A stretch of DNA of 11,202 nucleotides, from assembly GCA_020024215.1 (NCBI GenBank), contig JAHHUC010000060.1, positions 1-11,202 of the forward strand, given 5' to 3'. Shown in pieces: positions 1-6,545 of the stretch. The stretch comes from Oscillospiraceae bacterium. Its GTDB lineage: Bacteria; Bacillota; Clostridia; Oscillospirales; Ruminococcaceae. Both the position numbers and the translations under genes were made by a program. How positions within the stretch are numbered: the stretch's first letter is position 1; every line of letters starts with the position of its first letter. Below the pieces are notes generated by a model. That model was not told the DNA's origin, searched no databases, and saw only the letters and a list, made by a program, of their open reading frames with translations.

Positions 1-113
1 CAATATTTCAATTTCAAAATTTTATTTGGGATAATTATTGAACAAATATAAAAATCATTTTACTGCATATTTATAGAAATCAACAAATTGTCAGACTTTT
101 TTTATGCAGGCTA

Positions 114-142
114 TTGACACAGAGCTTTTTCAGTGCTATTAT
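114..142 (+). promoter_or_regulatory. Sigma-A promoter of the lysine transporter operon
   Basis: A perfect -35 box TTGACA (114-119) and a -10 box TATTAT (137-142) are separated by 17 bp, and TG at 134-135 makes an extended -10. Transcription would start at about 148-150, just before the riboswitch aptamer. Bases 1-113 are AT-rich and show no gene that I can support. Confidence 0.85.
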
Positions 143-159
143 GCAGAAAATTAAGATCG

Positions 160-332
160 CTTTAGATAGAGGCGCGATAGTCATCAGTACCCATCTGCAA
201 GGCAAGGGCGCCGCAGATGGTGAAAGGGGATATCGCCGAAGGAATTCTGCCTGCCTTTTGGGCATTTTTCCTGGTTCGTCAGATAATATCTGCCGAACTG
301 TCACAAGCTTTTTGTGAAGCGCTATCAATGGC
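160..332 (+). ncRNA. Lysine riboswitch (L-box) aptamer
   Basis: The conserved L-box core is readable in order. P1 is GATAG (165-169) with CTATC (322-326), followed by the AGAGGCGCG junction (168-176) and AGTA (186-189). P2 consists of GCGATA (174-179) with TATCGC (231-236) and CCATCTGC (191-198) with GCAGATGG (213-220). The invariant TGAAAGGGGA lies at 221-230 and GCCGAAG at 235-241. P3 is GGAA (241-244) with TTCC (268-271) and carries a U-rich loop that could kiss the AAGG of the P2 loop. P4 is GTTCG/CGAAC around CAGAT/ATCTG. P5 is CACAA/TTGTG (302-315). In this known family lysine binding favours a downstream terminator. That predicts repression of the transporter when lysine is plentiful, and it marks lysine as the likely cargo. 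Confidence 0.93.
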
Positions 333-336
333 TGTT

Positions 337-407
337 CGGATTTTTGCTGCAAAACAGCTTTTTCCGTATCTTCCAAAGACCGCTTACAAAGGCGGTCTTT
401 GTTTTTT
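337..407 (+). terminator. Riboswitch expression platform: intrinsic terminator with competing antiterminator
   Basis: The terminator is a perfect 10-bp stem (374-383 with 392-401, core AAAGACCGC/GCGGTCTTT), an 8-nt loop and six U residues at 402-407. A competing antiterminator can be drawn: CGGATTTTTG (337-346) pairs with CAAAGACCG (374-382), giving nine pairs with one G-U and one bulged A. It would hold the terminator's left arm. The first arm (337-346) lies just 3' of P1, where ligand-stabilised P1 could affect it. The pairing is read by eye and no energies were computed. Confidence 0.88.
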
Positions 408-434
408 ATAAAAAACCGAAGGGAAGAGAAAAAA

Positions 435-1310
435 ATGAAAAGATTATTAACGGTATTGCTGGCATCAATTATGGTTATGTCGCTGTCAGCCTGCAAAAAC
501 GATTCACAGACACAGCAAAACAACAGTGAGGCTGAAGGAGGCGCAAAGTCCGGAATTGAGGACGGGGTTCTCACAGTGGCAATGGAATGTGCCTATGCCC
601 CCTATAACTGGACACAATCCAACGATTCAAATGGTGCTGTCCCAATTGTAAACGCACCGGGCAGCTTTGCAAACGGATATGATGTGATGATGGCAAAAAA
701 GATATGCGAGGCCAACAATCTTAAGCTTGAGGTTATGCAGCTTGACTGGGATTCTATGGTTCCTGCGGTTATGACAGGAACTGTGGACTGTGCCATTGCA
801 GGTCAATCCATGACAAAGGAGAGAATGGAAAAGGTGGATTTTGCAGGTCCGTACCTCTATGCTTCCATTGTGTGCCTGACCAAAAAGGACAGCCCTCTTG
901 CTTCTGCAAAGGGAATTTCCGAGCTGAACGGAATGTGTACAAGCCAGATGGGAACTATCTGGTATGATCTGTGCCTGCCCCAGTTGAAGAATGCAAAGAT
1001 TCAGACAGCCGCCTCCGATGCCTCTGCCATGCTTATGGCATTGGAAACAGGTGCAGTTGATTTTGTCTGCACCGATATGCCCACAGCTCAGGGTGCGCTG
1101 CTTGCATATGATGATATGACAATTTTGGACTTCACAGATTCCGAGGATAATTTCAAGGTTACTGATGAGGATGTTAACATAGGAATTTCCATAAGAAAGG
1201 GCAACACACAGCTTAAGAAGGCTATGGACGATGTTTTATCCAAGATGACAGCAGATGATTTTAACGCACTTTTAAAGGAAGCTACTGCAATTCAGCCCCT
1301 CAACAAGTAA
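435..1310 (+). CDS. Lysine (basic amino acid) ABC transporter substrate-binding lipoprotein
   Basis: A 291-residue family 3 extracellular solute-binding protein (SBP_bac_3). It begins with a lipoprotein signal peptide (MKRLL, hydrophobic stretch) ending in the lipobox LSAC with Cys20, so the mature protein should be anchored outside the membrane. A Ser/Gln/Asn/Glu-rich linker (about 21-42) precedes the binding lobes. Family blocks visible are GYDVMMAKKI (81-90) and MTKERMEKVDFAGPY (126-140). Residues about 59-79 look like an extra loop compared with HisJ/ArtJ-type proteins. The start at 435 is chosen because it gives the signal peptide and has AAGGGA at 419-424. The in-frame ATG at 399 lies inside the riboswitch terminator. 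It is the first gene of a three-gene importer operon. Lysine specificity is inferred from the riboswitch, not from binding-site residues. Confidence 0.92.
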   Translation: MKRLLTVLLASIMVMSLSACKNDSQTQQNNSEAEGGAKSGIEDGVLTVAMECAYAPYNWTQSNDSNGAVPIVNAPGSFANGYDVMMAKKICEANNLKLEVMQLDWDSMVPAVMTGTVDCAIAGQSMTKERMEKVDFAGPYLYASIVCLTKKDSPLASAKGISELNGMCTSQMGTIWYDLCLPQLKNAKIQTAASDASAMLMALETGAVDFVCTDMPTAQGALLAYDDMTILDFTDSEDNFKVTDEDVNIGISIRKGNTQLKKAMDDVLSKMTADDFNALLKEATAIQPLNK

Positions 1311-1326
1311 AACGGCTGTTGTTTCT

Positions 1327-1358
1327 ATAAGGAGGCTTCTTGAATGACGCCTCCTTAT
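1327..1358 (+). promoter_or_regulatory. Intercistronic hairpin burying a consensus Shine-Dalgarno
   Basis: A perfect 10-bp inverted repeat, ATAAGGAGGC (1327-1336) and GCCTCCTTAT (1349-1358), encloses a 12-nt loop. No U-tract follows, so it is a poor terminator. The left arm contains AAGGAGG, an ideal ribosome binding site, five bases before a TTG (1340) in frame with the permease. In the folded RNA that site is sequestered. Such hairpins after binding-protein genes commonly protect the upstream message, giving more binding protein than permease. Confidence 0.7.
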
Positions 1359-1399
1359 GTATCTGCACATTACTATATAAAAAAGGAAGTAAGCTATAT

Positions 1400-2248
1400 A
1401 TGGAAAAGCTAATCGGACTGTTATCAGATATGGCAATGCTTTGGGGTGAGCATTGGTCAAGATATCTGACGGGCATCTGCAACACACTTATTCTTGCTGT
1501 CACAGCCACTTTTATAGGATGCATCATAGGCTTTGCCTGCGGTATTCTCAATACCATTCCCTGTTCAAAAACCGATTCACCTTTAAAAAGATTTGTTCTT
1601 TCACTGACAAGGGGAATAATAAAAATCTATGTGGAAATATTCAGAGGTACTCCTATGGTGCTTCAGGCGGTATTTATTTTTTACGGACTTCCCTATTTCA
1701 CCGATTCCTCCGTCTCCTTTTCAGGTCTTGGCGGAATATGGAAGGTTTCCATTTTGGTTGTCTCCATAAACACAGGAGCATATATGGCTGAATCTGTAAG
1801 GGGAGGCATAATCTCCATAGATCCCGGTCAGACAGAGGGCTCAATGGCAATTGGAATGTCACATCTTCAGACCATGCTCTATGTTGTTCTTCCTCAGGCT
1901 GTCAGAAACATAGTTCCGCAGATAGGAAACAACTTTATCATAAACCTTAAAGATACATCTGTAATGTTTATAATAGGCTTTACAGAATTCTTTGCAGTTC
2001 ACAAATCCATAGCAGGGGCTACATTTCAATATTTCCCCTCTGCCGCCTTGGAGATGATAGGTTATTTGTGCATGACTTTAGCTGCTTCATTCCTTCTTAG
2101 GCTGCTTGAAAGGAAGCTTGATGGCTCCTCCAGCTATGAGCTTGCCAAGATAGACCCCTTGACAATGACCTGCGGAACATACAGCCATCCCAACAAAGAC
2201 AGAATATTTAAAGAGCGCAGCAAGGAATACAGCCAGAAGGAGCAATAA
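1400..2248 (+). CDS. Lysine (basic amino acid) ABC transporter permease, HisM/GlnP type
   Basis: A 282-residue inner-membrane permease of the polar amino acid ABC importer family. Hydrophobic helices run from about residue 23 to 237. The family signature FRGTP is at 81-85. The EAA loop that contacts the ATPase is at 143-167, ending in VVLPQA. The start at 1400 (MEKLIG) has AAGGAAG at 1383-1389 and gives a normal-length N-terminus. A longer in-frame TTG start at 1340 lies in the loop of the preceding hairpin and is less likely. The last 44 residues (239-282) form a hydrophilic tail after the final helix, longer than I expect for this family. The gene lies 89 bp after the binding-protein gene, and one base separates its stop from the ATPase start. 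A single permease gene implies a homodimeric channel. Confidence 0.92.
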   Translation: MEKLIGLLSDMAMLWGEHWSRYLTGICNTLILAVTATFIGCIIGFACGILNTIPCSKTDSPLKRFVLSLTRGIIKIYVEIFRGTPMVLQAVFIFYGLPYFTDSSVSFSGLGGIWKVSILVVSINTGAYMAESVRGGIISIDPGQTEGSMAIGMSHLQTMLYVVLPQAVRNIVPQIGNNFIINLKDTSVMFIIGFTEFFAVHKSIAGATFQYFPSAALEMIGYLCMTLAASFLLRLLERKLDGSSSYELAKIDPLTMTCGTYSHPNKDRIFKERSKEYSQKEQ

Positions 2249-2249
2249 A

Positions 2250-2990
2250 ATGGATAACGCAATTTTAAAAGTAAATCATCTTTCTAAAACCTTTGGAAGC
2301 AACGCCGTGCTGCGCGATATTGACTTCACAGTGAAAAAAGGCGATGTAACATCCATAATAGGTGCCTCCGGAAGCGGAAAGTCCACACTTTTGCGCTGTA
2401 TAAATCTTTTGGAGACGCCCACCTCAGGGGATATATTATACCATGAAAAAAATGTGACAAAGGGAGAGGTTAAGCCTTGTGAATACCGCTCACATGTGGG
2501 AATGGTTTTTCAATCCTTCAATCTCTTCAACAATATGACCGTTTTGGAAAACTGCATAATCGGTCAGACCAAGGTGCTGAAAAAGGAAAAGGATGAGGCA
2601 AAACAAGCAGCCTTATACTATCTGCAAAAGGTTGGAATGGCGCCTTATATAAATGCCAAGCCAAGACAGATTTCCGGAGGTCAGAAGCAGCGTGTTGCCA
2701 TCGCCAGGGCCTTGGCAATGAATCCGGAAATACTTCTCTTTGATGAGCCTACATCGGCATTGGACCCTGAAATGGTGGGAGAGGTTTTGTCGGTTATGAA
2801 GGATCTTGCCAAGGACGGCATGACAATGCTTGTGGTCACACACGAAATGGCATTTGCAAAAGATGTAAGCAGCCATGTGGTTTATATGAATCAGGGCGTA
2901 ATATGCGAGCAGGGCACCGCAGATGAGATTTTCAGCCATCCCAAAAGACAGGAGACAAAGGATTTTTTATCCAGATTCAACAATCAATAA
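2250..2990 (+). CDS. Lysine (basic amino acid) ABC transporter ATP-binding protein
   Basis: A 246-residue cytoplasmic ATPase of the polar amino acid uptake class (GlnQ/HisP-like). All nucleotide-binding motifs are present: Walker A GASGSGKST (38-46), Q-loop Q88 in VFQSFNLF, signature ISGGQ (141-145, Ile for the usual Leu), Walker B LLFDEP (162-167), D-loop SALD (169-172) and switch His198 in VTHEM. The length is normal for the family. AAGGAG at 2237-2242, inside the end of the permease gene, gives a seven-base spacing to the ATG, and only one base separates the two genes, so they are probably translationally coupled. It powers uptake through the upstream permease. Lysine as cargo rests on the operon's riboswitch. 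Confidence 0.95.
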   Translation: MDNAILKVNHLSKTFGSNAVLRDIDFTVKKGDVTSIIGASGSGKSTLLRCINLLETPTSGDILYHEKNVTKGEVKPCEYRSHVGMVFQSFNLFNNMTVLENCIIGQTKVLKKEKDEAKQAALYYLQKVGMAPYINAKPRQISGGQKQRVAIARALAMNPEILLFDEPTSALDPEMVGEVLSVMKDLAKDGMTMLVVTHEMAFAKDVSSHVVYMNQGVICEQGTADEIFSHPKRQETKDFLSRFNNQ

Positions 2991-2996
2991 AGCTCT

Positions 2997-3035
2997 AAAA
3001 AAGGTGCGGCAGAAAATTTCTGCCGCACCTTTTTT
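2997..3035. terminator. Bidirectional terminator between convergent genes
   Basis: The stem GGTGCGGCAG (3003-3012) pairs with CTGCCGCACC (3020-3029) around a 7-nt loop. It is flanked by A6 (2997-3002) and T6 (3030-3035), so it can end transcription from both sides. It closes the lysine operon. Its T-run overlaps the stop codon of the - strand regulator (3034-3036). Confidence 0.9.
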
Positions 3036-4401
3036 AATCATATTTTATATTGTATTTTTCTATTTTGTAGGAGAGACACTGCCTTGAAATTTTAAGCATC
3101 CTTGCAGCATCTGTTATGGATGCTGCATTTTTTAATGCCCTCTCTATCATGCTTTTTTCATATGCCTGCACATTTTCCTGCAATGAACAGCTGTAATCAT
3201 AGTGCGCCTTTAATGGCAGAAAATTATTTATATAGACATCCTCATCCTCTGAATTCTTCTGCATTATGTTTGGTATATCACCCATATTTATAATAGTTCC
3301 TGTGCATATGTTGAATATACCCTCTATTGTATTTTTCAATTCCCTCACATTTCCCTTCCAATTATAGTTTTGGAAGGTCATTTTGACAAGCTCGCTTACA
3401 CCCTGTATGTTCCTTTTGAATTTTTGGTTGTAATGCCTTATAAAATAATCAGTCAATATCATTATATCGTTTTTCCTGTTTCGCAGAGGAGGTATATCTA
3501 TTCTCACCACACTTATCCTGTAAAAGAGATCCTCTCTGATCTGATGATTTTTCAAAACCTCCATTGGCTCTTGATTCATGGCGCAGATTATTCTTGCATC
3601 AAAGGGTATATCCCTAAGTCCCCCCAGATGTCTTACCCTCTGCTCCTCAATTGCTTTCAAAAGCTTTGCCTGCATGGAAAGCTCCATAGAATTTATCTCA
3701 TCTAAGAACAGCGTCCCCCCATCTGCCATTTCAAAAAGTCCCTTTCTGGTTTCGGCTCCTGTAAAGCTCCCCTTTTCAGAGCCGAAAAATATACCCTCCA
3801 GAAGGGATTCCGGTATAGCTGCACAGTTTTGGGATATGAAAGGCTTTTTAGCCCTTTTTGATGAGGTGTGGAGCGATTGTGCAAAAAGCTCCTTTCCTGT
3901 GCCTGTCTCACCGTAAAGCAAAACCGGCGAATCATTATCTGCAATCATTCTGCATCTTTCCTTAAGCGCCACCACAGTCGGATCTTGTGAGATTATATCA
4001 TCCAAAATATAGAGGCTGCTTTTGCCGCTATCCTTTTTTTCAATCAGCTTTCTGTATTTTTCATAGGAAATAGAAGCTGTCATTGCACCAACAAGCTCAT
4101 CTTTATTAAAAAGCGGCAGTGTGGATGTGACTATATCCAAAAGATCTCCCCTGAAATTATGAATAACCTGCCTTTCATCATAGCTTGGTTCACCTGTGGC
4201 AAGCGTCCTCATAATTGTGCTGGTCTGCTCATCAAGCTCAGGATAAGCCTCTGTTATATGCCTTCCCTCTGCCTCAGATGTGGGCAAATCTATTCCATTG
4301 CCCCAATATGCAAGCTCTATATAGCCGTATTTGTCGCATACAAGTATTCCGTCTGTATCATTATAAAGCTGTTTTGCCTGTTCAAAAGCGTGTGTTATCA
4401 T
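3034..4401 (-). CDS. Sigma-54-dependent transcriptional activator (PAS-AAA+-Fis HTH)
   Basis: A 455-residue bacterial enhancer-binding protein. Residues about 5-115 look like a PAS-type sensor domain. It has no receiver-domain Asp pocket, so a bound metabolite is a likelier signal than phosphorylation. The AAA+ domain spans about 133-360: Walker A GETGTGKE (164-171), sigma-54 contact loop GSFTGA (211-216, Ser replacing Ala of GAFTGA), Walker B GGTLFLDE (228-235), arginine-finger region REDLFYRI (289-296) and sensor II GNVRELKN (350-357). A Fis-type helix-turn-helix ends the protein (about 412-451, SITDAARMLKISRQ). GGGGGGAG (4406-4413) precedes the ATG. The protein is divergent to the amidohydrolase gene. 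Two nearby -24/-12 promoters with matching upstream dyads make that gene and the antiporter its likely targets. The inducer is unknown. Confidence 0.93.
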   Translation of the reverse strand: MITHAFEQAKQLYNDTDGILVCDKYGYIELAYWGNGIDLPTSEAEGRHITEAYPELDEQTSTIMRTLATGEPSYDERQVIHNFRGDLLDIVTSTLPLFNKDELVGAMTASISYEKYRKLIEKKDSGKSSLYILDDIISQDPTVVALKERCRMIADNDSPVLLYGETGTGKELFAQSLHTSSKRAKKPFISQNCAAIPESLLEGIFFGSEKGSFTGAETRKGLFEMADGGTLFLDEINSMELSMQAKLLKAIEEQRVRHLGGLRDIPFDARIICAMNQEPMEVLKNHQIREDLFYRISVVRIDIPPLRNRKNDIMILTDYFIRHYNQKFKRNIQGVSELVKMTFQNYNWKGNVRELKNTIEGIFNICTGTIINMGDIPNIMQKNSEDEDVYINNFLPLKAHYDYSCSLQENVQAYEKSMIERALKNAASITDAARMLKISRQCLSYKIEKYNIKYD

Positions 4402-4423
4402 TTAACTCCCCCCATAGTTGGCA

Positions 4424-4451
4424 AGTATAGCAGATAAATCTTTTTAAGCAA
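4424..4451 (-). promoter_or_regulatory. Probable sigma-A promoter of the activator gene
   Basis: Read on the - strand, TTGCTT (4446-4451) and TATACT (4424-4429) are 16 bp apart. This would give a short leader of about 15-20 nt before the activator's ribosome binding site. The dyad at 4459-4472 sits only 7 bp upstream of the -35, so the activator could also influence its own gene. Confidence 0.55.
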
Positions 4452-4458
4452 TACAAAA

Positions 4459-4472
4459 GCAAAAAAATTTGC
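4459..4472. promoter_or_regulatory. Candidate upstream activator site (GCAAA-N4-TTTGC dyad) for the amidohydrolase gene
   Basis: This 14-bp dyad, GCAAA-AAAA-TTTGC, is centred 91 bp upstream of the -24 GG at 4556-4557. With the following GTAA it matches the palindrome before the antiporter gene at 15 of 18 positions. A position near -115 is normal for enhancer sites of sigma-54 activators. Assignment to the adjacent activator is inference. Confidence 0.65.
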
Positions 4473-4554
4473 GTAAGTCACAGTAAAAGCAAAATTATTT
4501 ATTATAAATTGCATAAATTTAATTGAAAAAGCCTTTGTCTTCTCCTTTGTTTTT

Positions 4555-4570
4555 TGGCACAAAATTTGCA
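4555..4570 (+). promoter_or_regulatory. Sigma-54 (-24/-12) promoter of the amidohydrolase gene
   Basis: TGGCAC (4555-4560), five bases, then TTGCA (4566-4570) match the sigma-54 consensus, with GG and GC exactly 10 bases apart. Transcription should start near 4580, about 34 nt before the ATG. No good sigma-A boxes were seen in the same place. Confidence 0.88.
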
Positions 4571-4613
4571 TCTTATAAAAGCAAATCCAAAATAAAGCTT
4601 TTAGGGTGATAAT

Positions 4614-6236
4614 ATGAAATTATATGTAAACGGAAATTTTATAAGTGAAGATGAAAAAAATAGGCGCTTTACTGAAATGGCTGTTGATGGCGGCAAAATA
4701 TTAAAAATGGGTAATGGTGAGCTTATATCTTCATTAAATGGTGCACAGATAATAGACCTAAAGGGCAGAACTGTGCTTCCCGGTTTTATTGAAGGGCATG
4801 TCCATCTTTTAAATTATGCATACAGCCTGACTAAAATAGATTGCTCTAAGGCAGACTCCATATCAGAAATAATCCAAATGGGAAGGCAGTATATAAAAGA
4901 AAGAAACATAGAAAAGGGAGAATGGGTGCAGGGAAGAGGATGGAATCAGATATTTTTTAAAGAAGAAAGAAACCTTACAAAAGAGGATCTTGATGCCATA
5001 TCAACGGAACATCCCATTGTTATGACAAGAGTGTGTGAGCATGTGGTGGCTGCAAATTCCTTAGCTCTTAAAATGGCAGGAATTGATGAAAATACCCCAA
5101 ATCCTGTGGGAGGAGAGATAGAAAGAGATAATTTCGGGCATCTTACAGGAATTATGAAGGAAACTGCAAGGTACAAAATATATGAACTGATACCGGAAAA
5201 AAGCGTCGAACAAATCAAGAGCATGCTTAAAGACGCAATTAAAATAGCCTCTTCATATGGTCTTACCACCATGCACACAGATGATTTTGAAACCTTCTCC
5301 GATAAAAACTGGAGGAAAATTCTCAAGGCCTATCGGGAAATGGAAAGAGACAAAGAGCTTAATATGAGGATATGTCAGCAGTGCCTGCTGCCTTCTCTTC
5401 ATAGGCTTGAAGAATTTATCGAGGAGGAGGTGATAAACAGAAAGGACACCGACATGGTGAAAATAGGGCCGTTAAAGCTTCTTACAGATGGCTCATTAGG
5501 CGGCAGAAGCGCATATATGAATGATTTTTACCATGATGCACCGGGTAAAAAAGGTATAGCCGTATTTACGCAGCAGCAGCTTAATGAGCTGGTTTTAACA
5601 GCACACAAGGCAAAGATGGGTGTTGTCTGCCATGCCATTGGAGATGGCGCTATCACTATGGTGATGGATGCTTTTAAAAATGCTCAGAAGATAAAGCCTG
5701 ATGATGATGCCCGCTTTGGAATAATCCATCTTCAAATAACAACACCTGAGCTTTTGAAAAGATTTAAAGAACAGAATATCATAGCATATATGGAACCTGT
5801 TTGCCTTAACAGCGACCTTCACATTGTTGAGGACAGAGTGGGAAAAGAAAAAGCCATGACCTCTTATAATTTCAGAACGCTTTGCGATATGGGGGTTAAC
5901 TATACCATAAGCTCAGACTGTCCGGTGGATTCTCTTAACCCCTTTGACAATCTTTTTGTAGGTACCAACAGGTGTGACTATAACGGTTACCCAAAGGGAG
6001 GCTGGAATCCAAGCCAAAAGCTTACCGTAGAGCAGATGCTGAAGGGCTTTACAATAAACGGAGCCTACGCCTCCTTTGAGGAAGACAAAAAAGGCTCATT
6101 AGAAGAGGGAAAATTTGCGGATTTTGTAATAATTTCAGAGGACCCCACCTGCTGTGACACCAGAAATTTAAGAAGGATATATGTTTTGGAAACTGTTTTG
6201 AACGGAAGTACAGTATACAAAAAAGACATCTTCTAA
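4614..6236 (+). CDS. YtcJ-type amidohydrolase (amidohydrolase family 3)
   Basis: A 540-residue metal-dependent hydrolase that is probably cytoplasmic, as no signal peptide is visible. The N-terminal beta-sandwich half starts at residue 1, and LPGFIEGHVH brings in the HxH metal ligands His62 and His64. Other likely active-site positions are Lys288 in GPLKLLTDGSLGGR (the probable carboxylated lysine), His340 in CHAIGDGA, His372 in IIHLQ and Asp435 in SSDCPVD. The C-terminal strand pattern GSLEEGKFADFVI (494-506) completes the sandwich. The length is usual for the YtcJ group, whose substrates are mostly unknown; amide, imide or N-acyl bonds are typical. AGGGTG (4602-4607) precedes the ATG. It has its own sigma-54 promoter and terminator and shares regulatory sites with the antiporter gene, suggesting that the pair imports and hydrolyses one compound. 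Confidence 0.9.
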   Translation: MKLYVNGNFISEDEKNRRFTEMAVDGGKILKMGNGELISSLNGAQIIDLKGRTVLPGFIEGHVHLLNYAYSLTKIDCSKADSISEIIQMGRQYIKERNIEKGEWVQGRGWNQIFFKEERNLTKEDLDAISTEHPIVMTRVCEHVVAANSLALKMAGIDENTPNPVGGEIERDNFGHLTGIMKETARYKIYELIPEKSVEQIKSMLKDAIKIASSYGLTTMHTDDFETFSDKNWRKILKAYREMERDKELNMRICQQCLLPSLHRLEEFIEEEVINRKDTDMVKIGPLKLLTDGSLGGRSAYMNDFYHDAPGKKGIAVFTQQQLNELVLTAHKAKMGVVCHAIGDGAITMVMDAFKNAQKIKPDDDARFGIIHLQITTPELLKRFKEQNIIAYMEPVCLNSDLHIVEDRVGKEKAMTSYNFRTLCDMGVNYTISSDCPVDSLNPFDNLFVGTNRCDYNGYPKGGWNPSQKLTVEQMLKGFTINGAYASFEEDKKGSLEEGKFADFVIISEDPTCCDTRNLRRIYVLETVLNGSTVYKKDIF

Positions 6237-6257
6237 ACATGAGATAAATTCCAGAAT

Positions 6258-6298
6258 AAAAGCCGGCAGTTAATAGATACTGTCGGCTTTTGTTCTTT
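6258..6298 (+). terminator. Intrinsic terminator after the amidohydrolase gene
   Basis: A 13-bp stem (6258-6270 with 6279-6291, AAAAGCCGGCAGT, one G-U pair) with an 8-nt loop is followed by a T-rich run with two interruptions. It separates the amidohydrolase transcript from the antiporter transcript, which has its own promoter. Confidence 0.8.
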
Positions 6299-6358
6299 GA
6301 GGGCATAGCCTTACTGTTATGCAGCCTGCAAACAAAAAATATTTAAGACTGTGCTTTA

Positions 6359-6387
6359 CGCAAAATATTTTGCGCAATAAATTTTGC
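6359..6387. promoter_or_regulatory. Candidate activator sites: 16-bp palindrome plus an adjoining half-degenerate dyad
   Basis: CGCAAAATATTTTGCG (6359-6374) is a perfect 16-bp palindrome centred 93 bp upstream of the -24 GG at 6459-6460. A second dyad of the same type, GCAATAAATTTTGC (6374-6387), abuts it 14 bp downstream. The core GCAAA-N4-TTTGC equals the site at 4459-4472 before the amidohydrolase gene. Two adjoining sites fit cooperative binding of activator dimers. The rest of 6299-6458 shows nothing else that I can support. Confidence 0.7.
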
Positions 6388-6457
6388 CTTTTAAAAAAAT
6401 ATTTACAAATCCCTTCCAAAACATCAGCCTATTTCGCTTTTTGGAAGATTTTTAAAT

Positions 6458-6472
6458 TGGCATACAAATTGC
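6458..6472 (+). promoter_or_regulatory. Sigma-54 (-24/-12) promoter of the antiporter gene
   Basis: TGGCAT (6458-6463) and TTGC (6469-6472) place GG and GC exactly 10 bases apart. Transcription should begin near 6483, leaving a leader of about 60 nt before the ATG. It is the same promoter class as the one before the amidohydrolase gene. Confidence 0.85.
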
Positions 6473-6545
6473 AGTATATAAATGCAGATACACTTAATAG
6501 GCCTTGTGTATATTTTTTTAAAAGCAAGTTTAGGAGGATATATCT

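Noticed and set aside
399..434. Upstream in-frame ATG extending the binding protein by 12 residues
   Set aside because: It sits within the riboswitch terminator stem and U-run, lacks a ribosome binding site and would spoil the lipoprotein signal peptide.
80..574. 164-residue open frame on the - strand
   Set aside because: It runs antisense through the promoter, riboswitch and signal peptide, has no domain and a composition unlike a real protein.
1340..1399. TTG start giving a permease 20 residues longer
   Set aside because: The start lies in a hairpin loop and its ribosome binding site is in the stem. The added residues are not permease-like. Kept only as a finding.
4489..4512. GCAA...TTGC wide dyad as a second activator site before the hydrolase gene
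   Set aside because: The half-sites are 16 bp apart and the interior is poorly symmetrical in very AT-rich DNA, so it does not match the 14-bp motif.
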